Shown: piece after piece, positions 6,652 to 13,113 of the stretch
Numbering within the stretch: position 1 is the first letter of the stretch
How the letters are laid out: every line of letters begins with the position of its first letter
Assembly: GCA_902489775.1 (NCBI GenBank)
Contig: CABUBH010000048.1
Coordinates: 1-13,113, forward strand
Source of the DNA: an uncultured Collinsella sp.
GTDB taxonomy: Bacteria > Actinomycetota > Coriobacteriia > Coriobacteriales > Coriobacteriaceae
Reading direction: 5' to 3'
Length of the DNA stretch: 13,113 bases
Notes under the pieces: model-generated
Database searches by the model: none
Told to the model about the DNA's origin: nothing
Seen by the model: only the letters and a program-made list of their open reading frames with translations
Made by a program: the position numbers and the translations under genes

Positions 6652-7188
6652 ATGGCAGAGAACATCACCGCCCATATGGACAAGTCGCTCGAGTCCCTCA
6701 AGCATAACTTCTCCAAGGTCCGTACCGGCCGCGCCAATGCCAACATTCTGTCCGACATCACCGTCGATTATTACGGTGTTCCCACGCCGGTCACGCAGGT
6801 TGCCGCCGTCAAGACCCCCGAGGCCCACATGCTGCTCATCGAGCCGTGGGACAAGGCACTCATCAATGCTATCGTCAAGGCCATCGGCGCTTCCGATCTG
6901 GGTATTACCCCCAACTCCGATGGCACCGTCGTTCGTCTTCCGTTCCCGGCTCCCACTGAGGAGCGCCGTCGCGAGCTCGTCAAGGAGTGCCGCGAGTACG
7001 CCGAGCAGGCCAAGGTCTCCATCCGCAACATCCGTCGCGACTTTAACAACAAGCTCGAGCGCGACGAGGAGCTCACCGAGGACGATGTCCGCCGCGAGCA
7101 GGCCAAGGTCCAGAAGCATACCGACGAGTATGTTGCCAAGGTCGAGGAGCTTCTGAAGGAAAAAGAAGCCGAGGTCATGGAGATCTAA
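6652..7188 (+). CDS. frr: Ribosome recycling factor
   Basis: RRF works with EF-G to split post-termination ribosomes into subunits. The 178-residue product is slightly shorter than the usual 185, the difference lying at the N-terminus and in the long helical hairpin near residues 131-142. Characteristic blocks are VRTGRANANIL (residues 23-33), VDYYGVPTPVTQVA (38-51), IEPWDKALINAIVKAI (63-78), SDLGITPNSDGTVVRLP (81-97), TEERRRELV (102-110) and RNIRRD (125-130), which contacts 23S rRNA. The ATG lies two bases after the pyrH stop, with GGAGG in the end of pyrH. The coupling of pyrH and frr is near-universal. Confidence 0.99.
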   Translation: MAENITAHMDKSLESLKHNFSKVRTGRANANILSDITVDYYGVPTPVTQVAAVKTPEAHMLLIEPWDKALINAIVKAIGASDLGITPNSDGTVVRLPFPAPTEERRRELVKECREYAEQAKVSIRNIRRDFNNKLERDEELTEDDVRREQAKVQKHTDEYVAKVEELLKEKEAEVMEI

Positions 7189-7189
7189 G

Positions 7190-7984
7190 GTGCAATACGA
7201 CGAGCATAAACTGGTCGAGTACTTTGCCGACGCCCCTGCGGGCGTCGGTTTTTCCGACCTTGACCTCAATAACATTCCGCACCATATCTCGTGCATCATG
7301 GATGGCAACGGTCGTTGGGCCACGTCACGCGGTCTTGCCCGCACCGAGGGCCATAAGGCCGGCATCGTCTCCCTGCGCGAGATCATTACCGCCTGCGTGC
7401 GCTTGGGCGTCGACGTGCTTTCGGCCTACGCGTTTTCTACCGAAAACTGGAATCGCCCGCAGCACGAGGTCAACGTCTTGATGCACCTCTTTGCCAAGAC
7501 ATTTGTCGATGAGTTGCCCCTGCTCAAGCGTGAGAACGTGCGTGTTGTCTTTTTGGGTGACATTTCCGCACTGCCCAAAAAGACGCGTGACGTCTTTGAA
7601 CGTGGTCTTGCCGAGTGCGCTGACCATACTGGCATGACGCTGGCGCTGGCCGTTAACTATGGCGCCCGTGCCGAGATCACCCGCGCCGCCCGTCAGCTTG
7701 CTCTCGATGCCGTTGCGGGCAAGATCGATCCTTCCTCGATCGATGACGATATGGTGGCTTCCCACCTCTATACCGCCGGCCTTCCCGATCCGGAGCTTGT
7801 GATTCGCACCTCTGGAGAGCTGCGCCTCTCGAACTACCTGCTCTGGCAGGTCGCCTATGCCGAGTTTTATGTCACCGATACCTATTGGCCCGACTTTGAT
7901 CGTTGGGGCCTTGTCGACGCTATCTTGGCCTATCAGGGTCGCGACCGTAGGTTTGGTGGACTGAGCAAGACCGAGGAGGCTTAA
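7190..7984 (+). CDS. uppS: Isoprenyl transferase (undecaprenyl diphosphate synthase)
   Basis: UppS condenses IPP onto farnesyl diphosphate in cis to make the C55 undecaprenyl carrier for peptidoglycan and other wall polymers. The 264-residue product has the catalytic Asp38 in IMDGNGRWA (36-44), EGHKAG (53-58), SAYAFSTENWNRP (78-90) and, near the C-terminus, IRTSGELRLSNYLLWQ with FYVTDTYWPDF. The start is GTG 7190, one base after the frr stop, with GGAGA at 7177-7181 upstream. There is no other ATG, GTG or TTG between it and the catalytic motif, apart from Met37 itself, which is too late. Residues 1-28 are a variable N-terminal extension of usual size. Codons 13-22 overlap a terminator-like hairpin at 7227-7253, listed separately. 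Confidence 0.96.
   Translation: MQYDEHKLVEYFADAPAGVGFSDLDLNNIPHHISCIMDGNGRWATSRGLARTEGHKAGIVSLREIITACVRLGVDVLSAYAFSTENWNRPQHEVNVLMHLFAKTFVDELPLLKRENVRVVFLGDISALPKKTRDVFERGLAECADHTGMTLALAVNYGARAEITRAARQLALDAVAGKIDPSSIDDDMVASHLYTAGLPDPELVIRTSGELRLSNYLLWQVAYAEFYVTDTYWPDFDRWGLVDAILAYQGRDRRFGGLSKTEEA
7227..7253 (+). terminator. Terminator-like hairpin inside the 5' end of uppS, candidate attenuator
   Basis: CCGACGCCC (7227-7235) pairs perfectly over 9 bases with GGGCGTCGG (7240-7248) around a CTGC loop, and TTTTT (7249-7253) follows. This is a full intrinsic-terminator shape, 37 bases into the coding region. The 3' arm can instead pair as GTCGG (7244-7248) with CCGAC (7254-7258) across the T-run, which would disrupt the terminator. 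It is seen in the sequence; any regulatory role is inference. Ribosomes translating uppS would normally prevent it from folding. Confidence 0.5.
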
Positions 7985-7986
7985 TC

Positions 7987-8901
7987 GTGTCCGATCGTCC
8001 CAAGGCATCCGCTCCCAAGGCACCCGTTTCTGCCGCGTCTGCGCGCAAGGGTGCCGATTCTGCGACGCCTGCTGCGAAGGGCGGCAACGGCGCCTGGCTT
8101 GCGGGTTTTATCACCCGTGCCGCCGCCGGTATCGTCTACGCCGTCGTCTTTATCCTGTGCCTGGTTTTGGGTATCGTGCCCACGGCCATCTTTGTTTCTG
8201 TCATGAGCGGTCTGTGCTGCTATGAGTTTTTCCGTATGACAAGGCTCGATGGCAAGATGGCTAACGAGCGCATGGGTATCGCTGCCGCCGTACTCTTTCC
8301 GCTGTCGGCGTTGGGCGATTCGATGTTGCTGAATGCCCTGCTTTTTGCCCTGATGCTCGCTGTGGGCATTTGGTATGTCTGGTCGCCGCGTACCCGCATC
8401 TCTGATGTGGCAGTGACGCTCATGGGTCCCATCTACACTGGCTTTATGCTGTCGGCTATCGTGCTGCTGCGCGATGCCGTGCCCGGTTTTGCCGGTGCCC
8501 TGCTTTCAGTGGGCGTTTGCGCGTCCCTTTGGGTCTCCGATTCGTTTGCCTACATCGTGGGTAGCCGTATCGGCAAGCACAAGATGGTTCCCAAGATCTC
8601 TCCCAAAAAGAGCTGGGAGGGGTTTGCCGGCGGCATCCTGGGCTCGGTTTTGATTTGGCTCATCCTGTGGGCGACGCACTTCTACAAGCTCAGCCTGCCC
8701 TATGCGCTGCTGTGCGGCGTGGTCGTGTCCATTCTGGGCGTTATCGGCGACCTTATCGAGTCGCGCATCAAGCGCGGTGTGGGCGTCAAGGATTCCGGCA
8801 ACCTTATCCCGGGCCACGGCGGAATGCTCGATCGTAGCGATTCGCTTATCTTCGGCTGCATTACCGCGCAGCTGTTGCTGATGATCGGAGGCGTGCTGTA
8901 A
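7987..8901 (+). CDS. cdsA: Phosphatidate cytidylyltransferase (CDP-diglyceride synthase)
   Basis: CdsA is a membrane enzyme that joins CTP and phosphatidic acid to give CDP-diacylglycerol, the precursor of all bacterial phospholipids made through that branch. The 304-residue product has several hydrophobic segments (about 46-72, 96-133, 144-162, 168-191, 215-230, 238-255 and 287-303). The family's conserved blocks are present: WVSDSFAYIVG (182-192), SPKKSWEG (205-212), a GDLIESRIKR region (254-263) and the signature KDSGNLIPGHGGMLDRSDS (268-286), in which Ser284 sits where a hydrophobic residue is usual. Residues 1-36 form a Pro/Ala/Lys-rich cytosolic extension, probably disordered. The GTG start lies 2 bases after uppS, with GAGGAGG in the uppS end. 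The stop overlaps the dxr ATG by one base (TAATG). Confidence 0.97.
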   Translation: MSDRPKASAPKAPVSAASARKGADSATPAAKGGNGAWLAGFITRAAAGIVYAVVFILCLVLGIVPTAIFVSVMSGLCCYEFFRMTRLDGKMANERMGIAAAVLFPLSALGDSMLLNALLFALMLAVGIWYVWSPRTRISDVAVTLMGPIYTGFMLSAIVLLRDAVPGFAGALLSVGVCASLWVSDSFAYIVGSRIGKHKMVPKISPKKSWEGFAGGILGSVLIWLILWATHFYKLSLPYALLCGVVVSILGVIGDLIESRIKRGVGVKDSGNLIPGHGGMLDRSDSLIFGCITAQLLLMIGGVL

Positions 8902-10088
8902 TGTCCTTCCAGACGACGTATGGCCCCGATGGACGCCTTCGCGTTGCCATCCTGGGTTGTACGGGCTCTATCGGCACCCAGGCGCTCGATGTGTGCCGCC
9001 AGCATGCCGATCGCCTGCAGGTGACGGCGCTGTCCGTTAACTCCAGTACCTCCGAGCTCGTTGCCGCTGCCCGCGAGTTCTCGGTTCCGGCGGTTGCCGT
9101 GGCCGCTGTCGATCATGGCGATGACGCCGTGCTGCAGGAGTTGCCCGAGGGAACGAAGCTCGGCGTTGGCGCGCAGGCGGTTTGCGAGCTCGCGTGTCGC
9201 GACGATGTCGACTGCGTGCTTGTCGCTATTGTGGGCGCCGCCGGTCTCGAGGCGAGCCATGCGGCCTTGACCTCGAATAAGCGCCTTGCCCTTGCCAACA
9301 AGGAGTCCCTCGTCGTCGGTGGCGACTTGCTTATGCCGTTGGCGCAACCGGGCCAGCTTATTCCAGTCGACTCTGAGCACTCCGCCATTTACCAGTGCTA
9401 TCTGGGGGAGAACCCGCGCGAGGCTCATTGTATTTGGCTCACCTGCTCGGGCGGTCCGTTCTTTGGCCGCACGCGAGACGAGCTCGATCGCGTGACGCGT
9501 GCCGATGCCCTCGCGCATCCCACGTGGGCCATGGGTGCCAAGATCACCATTGACTCCGCCACCCTCATGAACAAGGGCCTGGAGCGCATTGAGGCCATGC
9601 ATCTGTTTAACTGCGACCTCGATTTCATTAACGTGGTCGTGCAGCGTCAGTCCAAGATTCACTCTATGGTCGAGTTCTCCGACGGCTCCGTGATGGCGCA
9701 TCTCGGTGCATCCGACATGCGTATTCCCATCCAGTTCGCGTTCTCGTATCCCGAGCGTTGGGATACCCCGGCGCCTCGTATCGATTTCCGCGAGCTGGGG
9801 CAGCTCACGTTTGATGCTGCCGACATGGATACCTTCCGCTGTCTGGCACTGGCCGAGCGCGCCGGCAAGACGGGTGGCACCATGCCGTGCGTGCTCAATG
9901 CCGCCAACGAGGTCGCCGTCGATGCCTTCCTGCACGATGGCTGCAGCTTTACCGATATCGATCGCATTGTGGAATCCTGCATGGACGCCCACGATATGCA
10001 GGCGGTCGATTCGTTTGAGCAGCTTCGCGACATCGATGCGTGGGCGCGTGAAAAGGCTGCGCAGGTGCTCGCCGCAACCCGTTCCTAA
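8901..10088 (+). CDS. dxr: 1-deoxy-D-xylulose 5-phosphate reductoisomerase
   Basis: Dxr makes 2-C-methyl-D-erythritol 4-phosphate from DXP with NADPH, the committed step of the MEP isoprenoid pathway and the target of fosmidomycin. The 395-residue product has the NADPH fold at the N-terminus (ILGCTGSIGTQ, 17-27), LANKESLV (131-138), the metal and substrate motif PVDSEHSAIYQ (155-165), SGGPFFGRT (183-191), HPTWAMGAKITIDSATLMNKGLE (206-228), IHSMVEFSDGSV (253-264) and LNAANEVAV (332-340). The residues equivalent to the E. coli catalytic set (Lys125, Asp150, Glu152, Ser186, His209, Asn227, Lys228, Glu231, His257) are all present. One difference is the QRQS at 248-251, where HPQS or HRQS is usual. 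The start overlaps the cdsA stop. Confidence 0.98.
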   Translation: MSFQTTYGPDGRLRVAILGCTGSIGTQALDVCRQHADRLQVTALSVNSSTSELVAAAREFSVPAVAVAAVDHGDDAVLQELPEGTKLGVGAQAVCELACRDDVDCVLVAIVGAAGLEASHAALTSNKRLALANKESLVVGGDLLMPLAQPGQLIPVDSEHSAIYQCYLGENPREAHCIWLTCSGGPFFGRTRDELDRVTRADALAHPTWAMGAKITIDSATLMNKGLERIEAMHLFNCDLDFINVVVQRQSKIHSMVEFSDGSVMAHLGASDMRIPIQFAFSYPERWDTPAPRIDFRELGQLTFDAADMDTFRCLALAERAGKTGGTMPCVLNAANEVAVDAFLHDGCSFTDIDRIVESCMDAHDMQAVDSFEQLRDIDAWAREKAAQVLAATRS

Positions 10089-10113
10089 CCCATAAGGACT
10101 GCTTTTTCGTTTT

Positions 10114-11475
10114 ATGGATACTGTTCTGAGCGTTCTCTCATCGGTCTTTTGGGGCCTGCTGATGCTTTCCGTCCTCGTGTTTTTGCACGAGGGCGGCCAC
10201 TTTTTGGCGGCGCGTGCCTGCGGCGTCCGTGTGACCGAGTTCTTTTTGGGTCTGCCGTGCCGCTTTGACATCCATTACACGTCGCGTCGCATTGGAACCA
10301 AGTTTGGCGTGACCCCGCTGCTGCTGGGTGGCTACGCTGCCATCTGCGGTATGGATCCGACCGATGTCTCGTGCGCCGATCGCGTGCTCGCGGCTATCTA
10401 TCGTCATGGTCGCGTGACCGTGGCCGACCTTGCTGTCGAGCTCGAGCTTTCCGAGGAGGATGTGTTCGAGGCTTGTGCCCTGTTGCTGGGCTGGGGCTCC
10501 ATCGCACCCTGGTATGAGGAAGGGGAGAAGCCCTCGCCGAGCTACTATCCCACCAAGTATCAGACGCTGCCGCGAGACGCGGCGGGTTACACCACCTTTG
10601 ACGGCCGCCGTTTCGATCGCGAACATTCAACTGCCGAGGGCGATGTGTGGGAGCTGCCGTGCGGCGAGGCCGAGTTCCTTGCACAAGAGCGTTCGCACAC
10701 CTATCTTGGCCAGGGCTTTCTCAAGCGCGCCTTTATGCTGCTCGCGGGCATTATTGTCAATATCTTGACAGGCTTTTTGCTCCTTATGAGTATCTATTCC
10801 ATTGCGGGTGTCACCGTGCCGATGGATACCAACGTGATCGGTCAGGTTGACGAGGGGTCTATTGCCGCCAAGGCGGGTATCGAGGGCGGCGACGCGATCC
10901 TTTCGGTTGACGGAGTATCGTGCTCTACTTGGATGGACGTTTACGATGCCATCGGCAAGGCTGCCGGTAAGGACGATATCGCTATCGATTACGAGCGTGA
11001 CGGCAAGCAGCATTCGACCACGGTTGCGCTCAAAGAGGACGAGCGCCTAGGTGTGTATGCTTCTACGCAGGTGGTCCGTTTAGACCCCATCACGTCGGCT
11101 CGCCTGTCGTTCTCCTATGTCGTGCAGACAGCGGAAGGCGTGATGCGCCTGCTCCAGCCGCAGCATACGATGGAGATTCTCGATCAGTCTTCTTCGATCG
11201 TGGGTATTAGCGTTATGTCCTCACAGGCCGCTGCGGCCGGCCCTGCCACGTTCCTTTCGTTTGCCGCCCTCATTTCGTTCTCGCTTGGCTTTATGAACCT
11301 GCTGCCCATCCCACCACTCGATGGCGGCAAGCTGGTCATCGAGATCATTCAAAAGATTGCGGGCCGCGAGCTGCCGCTCAAGGTCCAGACGATTGTGAGC
11401 TATGTGGGCATCGCGCTCTTTGCGCTGCTGTTTGTCTATATGCTTCGTTCCGACATCCTTCGATTTATTCTCTAG
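10114..11475 (+). CDS. rseP: RseP-type site-2 intramembrane metalloprotease with winged-helix-like insert
   Basis: An M50-family zinc protease that cuts transmembrane substrates within the membrane, typically anti-sigma factors or signal-peptide remnants. The 453-residue product has the HEGGH zinc motif (25-29) in its first membrane segment, a TPLLLGGY loop (67-74), a second membrane segment with AGIIVN (211-216, family AGPxxN), a PDZ domain (about 238-310), and the third zinc ligand Asp403 in NLLPIPPLDGG. A last membrane segment is near 424-445. Residues 80-195 are an insert far longer than usual: 87-133 looks like a winged helix, followed by a Tyr/Pro-rich and acidic stretch. The only start is ATG 10114. 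Its AAGGA (10094-10098) is 15 bases upstream, so initiation may be weak. The gap from dxr is 25 bases. The family is certain; the substrate is unknown. Confidence 0.95.
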   Translation: MDTVLSVLSSVFWGLLMLSVLVFLHEGGHFLAARACGVRVTEFFLGLPCRFDIHYTSRRIGTKFGVTPLLLGGYAAICGMDPTDVSCADRVLAAIYRHGRVTVADLAVELELSEEDVFEACALLLGWGSIAPWYEEGEKPSPSYYPTKYQTLPRDAAGYTTFDGRRFDREHSTAEGDVWELPCGEAEFLAQERSHTYLGQGFLKRAFMLLAGIIVNILTGFLLLMSIYSIAGVTVPMDTNVIGQVDEGSIAAKAGIEGGDAILSVDGVSCSTWMDVYDAIGKAAGKDDIAIDYERDGKQHSTTVALKEDERLGVYASTQVVRLDPITSARLSFSYVVQTAEGVMRLLQPQHTMEILDQSSSIVGISVMSSQAAAAGPATFLSFAALISFSLGFMNLLPIPPLDGGKLVIEIIQKIAGRELPLKVQTIVSYVGIALFALLFVYMLRSDILRFIL

Positions 11476-11488
11476 GGGAGTGTTTGGA

Positions 11489-12571
11489 TTGTCTCTATCC
11501 CATTCTTTGCCGCGCGAGCTGACGCGCCCCGTGCATGTGGGCGGCGTGCAGATCGGCGGCGGCGCGCCGGTCGTGGTTCAGTCCATGACCTGCACCGATA
11601 CCGTCGATGCTCAGGCAACGCTTGGGCAGGTTCGCGCGTTGGCGCGGGCGGGCTGCGATATCGTGCGCGTGAGCGTGCCCACCGAGGCCGCGCTCGAGGG
11701 CTTCCGTACCATCTGTGCTGAGTCCCCGGTGCCGATTGTCGCCGATATTCACTTTAACCATAAGCTCGCCATCGGCGCTGTGGAGGCCGGTGCTGCCAAG
11801 CTCCGCATCAATCCCGGCAACATTGGCGATTGGGCCAAGGTCGATGCCGTGATCGATGCCGCGGGTGCCGCGGGCTGTGCGATTCGTATCGGCGTCAATG
11901 CCGGTTCGCTTGAGCAGGATATCGCTGAGCGCGACGACCTCACGCAGCCCGAGAAGCTCGTGATGTCGAGCGAGCGCTTTGTGCGGCATTTTGAGGACCG
12001 TGGGTTTACCAACATCGTGCTTTCCGCCAAGGCCCATAGCGTACAGACGACGCTTGATACCTACCGCGCTCTGTCGCGCGAGATACCGCATGTTCCGCTT
12101 CACCTGGGCGTGACGGAGGCGGGTACCAAGCTCCAGGGCACCATCAAGAGCTCTGTAGGCTTGGGTATCTTGCTTTCCGAAGGCATCGGTGACACCATGC
12201 GTGTGTCGCTCACGGCCGATCCGGTCGAGGAGCCGCCGGTCGCCTGGGGTATTCTGCAGTCGCTGGGCCTGCGCCGCCGTGGTCCCGAGATTGTCTCGTG
12301 CCCTACGTGCGCTCGCTGCCAGGTTAACCTTATTCCCATTGCCGAGGAGGTCACCGAGCGGCTTAAGAACTATTCCGCGCCGCTTTCGATCGCCGTGATG
12401 GGGTGTGCCGTTAATGGCCCCGGCGAGGCTTCCGACGCCGACCTAGGCGTGGCCTGTGGACGAGGTCAGGGCCTGCTCTTTTCGCATGGCCAGATCATTG
12501 GTAAAGTAGCTGAGGATCAAATTGTCGACGCGCTTATGGCCGAGGTCGACAAACTTATTGAGGAGAAGTAA
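11489..12571 (+). CDS. ispG: 4-hydroxy-3-methylbut-2-en-1-yl diphosphate synthase (flavodoxin/ferredoxin)
   Basis: IspG (GcpE) is the [4Fe-4S] enzyme that converts MEcPP to HMBPP in the MEP pathway, two steps before IPP/DMAPP. The 360-residue product has the TIM-barrel domain (GGAPVVVQSMTCTDT near 24-38, PIVADIHFNHKLA at 82-94, KLRINPGNIG, HLGVTEAGT) and the C-terminal cluster domain. The cluster ligands are Cys271 and Cys274 in SCPTCARC, Cys306 in MGCAVNGPGEA, and Glu313, each one residue on from the E. coli positions. Cys277 is an additional cysteine in place of the usual Thr. The start is TTG 11489, eight bases after GGGGAG (11475-11480). GTG 11480 overlaps that site, and starts within rseP would add residues unrelated to the family. 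It follows rseP closely and runs directly into proS. Confidence 0.97.
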   Translation: MSLSHSLPRELTRPVHVGGVQIGGGAPVVVQSMTCTDTVDAQATLGQVRALARAGCDIVRVSVPTEAALEGFRTICAESPVPIVADIHFNHKLAIGAVEAGAAKLRINPGNIGDWAKVDAVIDAAGAAGCAIRIGVNAGSLEQDIAERDDLTQPEKLVMSSERFVRHFEDRGFTNIVLSAKAHSVQTTLDTYRALSREIPHVPLHLGVTEAGTKLQGTIKSSVGLGILLSEGIGDTMRVSLTADPVEEPPVAWGILQSLGLRRRGPEIVSCPTCARCQVNLIPIAEEVTERLKNYSAPLSIAVMGCAVNGPGEASDADLGVACGRGQGLLFSHGQIIGKVAEDQIVDALMAEVDKLIEEK

Positions 12572-13113
12572 ATGACTCGAGCAATGTATATGTCTAAGCT
12601 CTATGCGCCGACGCTTAAAGAGGATCCGGCGGACGCTGAGCTCGCCAGCCACCGCCTGCTGCTCCGTGCCGGCATGATCCGCAAAGAGGCCGCCGGTCTG
12701 TATTCCTACCTGCCGCTTGCTTGGCGCTCGATCCGCAAGATCGAGAATATCGTGCGCGACGAGATGGACGCTGCCGGCGCCCAGGAGCTTATGATGCCCA
12801 TCATGGTCGATGCCGAGTTGTGGCGTGAGTCCGGCCGCATCGACGCCTATGGCAAGGAGCTTGTGCGCTTTGATGACCGCCACGGCCGCGAGTTTGTGCT
12901 CGGACCCACGCACGAGGAGACCGTGACTGCCCTGGTGCGCAATGAGTTGCGTTCCTACAAGCAGCTGCCAGTGAACCTCTATCACATTCAGGATAAGTTC
13001 CGCGACGAGTTCCGTCCCCGTTTTGGCCTGATGCGCGGTCGCGAGTTCATCATGAAGGACGCCTACAGCTTCTCTGCTACGCAGGAGAGCCTGCAGGAGG
13101 AGTACGACAAGAT
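12572..13113 (+). CDS. proS: Prolyl-tRNA synthetase, N-terminal part (3' end outside window)
   Basis: ProRS charges tRNA-Pro. The first 180 codons are present and the frame is open at the window end. The sequence is of the bacterial long type (ProS type 1, class II): an MYMSKLYAPTLKE start, ADAELASHRLLLRAGMIRK, GLYSYLPLAWR, motif 1 around EMDAAGAQELMMPIM, then ELWRESGR, LGPTHEETVT, and motif 2 in FRDEFRPRFGLMRGREFIMKDAYSF. The editing (INS) domain and motif 3 should lie beyond the window. ATG 12572 directly follows the ispG stop without a gap, with AGGAG at 12561-12565 in the end of ispG, so the two are translationally coupled. In Bacillus proS likewise follows the rseP homologue in this cluster. 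Confidence 0.97.
   Translation, partial: MTRAMYMSKLYAPTLKEDPADAELASHRLLLRAGMIRKEAAGLYSYLPLAWRSIRKIENIVRDEMDAAGAQELMMPIMVDAELWRESGRIDAYGKELVRFDDRHGREFVLGPTHEETVTALVRNELRSYKQLPVNLYHIQDKFRDEFRPRFGLMRGREFIMKDAYSFSATQESLQEEYDK

Noticed and set aside
7227..7253. The uppS hairpin as a true end of the frr operon with uppS starting further down
   Set aside because: No usable start codon lies between the hairpin and the catalytic Asp38 motif except Met37, and a start there would cut into the active site. GTG 7190 with its upstream site is therefore kept.
8700..10271. A 523-codon open frame on the minus strand opposite dxr
   Set aside because: It runs across the cdsA, dxr and rseP boundaries, shows no recognisable motif and is explained by GC-rich codon use on the + strand.
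11402..11488. Longer ispG starting inside rseP, or at GTG 11480
   Set aside because: The added residues are out-of-frame rseP sequence, and GTG 11480 overlaps the GGGGAG site that serves TTG 11489.

Overview
This is a conserved housekeeping region from a GC-rich, Gram-positive-type bacterium. The gene order is dprA, trmFO, xerC/codV, rpsB, tsf, pyrH, frr, uppS, cdsA, dxr, rseP, ispG, proS. With the GC-rich third positions, frequent GTG/TTG starts and protein style, this suggests an actinobacterium of the Coriobacteriia, perhaps Collinsella. That assignment is inference from pattern, not from a database match. All genes lie on the + strand. There are no RNA genes, insertion sequences, CRISPR arrays or phage genes.

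Layout: (1) positions 1-3945 form a DNA/RNA-processing block: the end of a ComM/YifB AAA+ gene, dprA, trmFO and a Xer tyrosine recombinase. The genes overlap or sit within about 15 bases of each other, so they are probably one transcript. (2) 3946-4164 is a regulatory gap with a strong promoter for rpsB. A perfect 7-base dyad fills the space between its -35 and -10 boxes, and a leader of about 135 nt follows. (3) 4165-5866 holds rpsB and tsf, closed by a strong intrinsic terminator. (4) 5867-5926 holds a short extended -10 promoter. From there run pyrH, frr, uppS, cdsA, dxr, rseP, ispG and proS, which leaves the window at 13113. Spacings are small, so this looks like one long operon.

The genes join translation (S2, EF-Ts, RRF, ProRS) and UMP phosphorylation (PyrH) to the making of isoprenoid and lipid precursors for the envelope. 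Dxr and IspG act in the MEP pathway that supplies IPP/DMAPP, UppS makes undecaprenyl diphosphate, CdsA makes CDP-diacylglycerol, and RseP is an intramembrane site-2 protease.

The most unusual points are: an RseP homologue with an insert of over 100 residues that includes a winged-helix-like segment; a terminator-like hairpin with an alternative pairing inside the first codons of uppS; the dyad in the rpsB promoter; and a Xer gene with no ATG/GTG/TTG where its N-terminus should be. I saw no wholly new multi-gene system.
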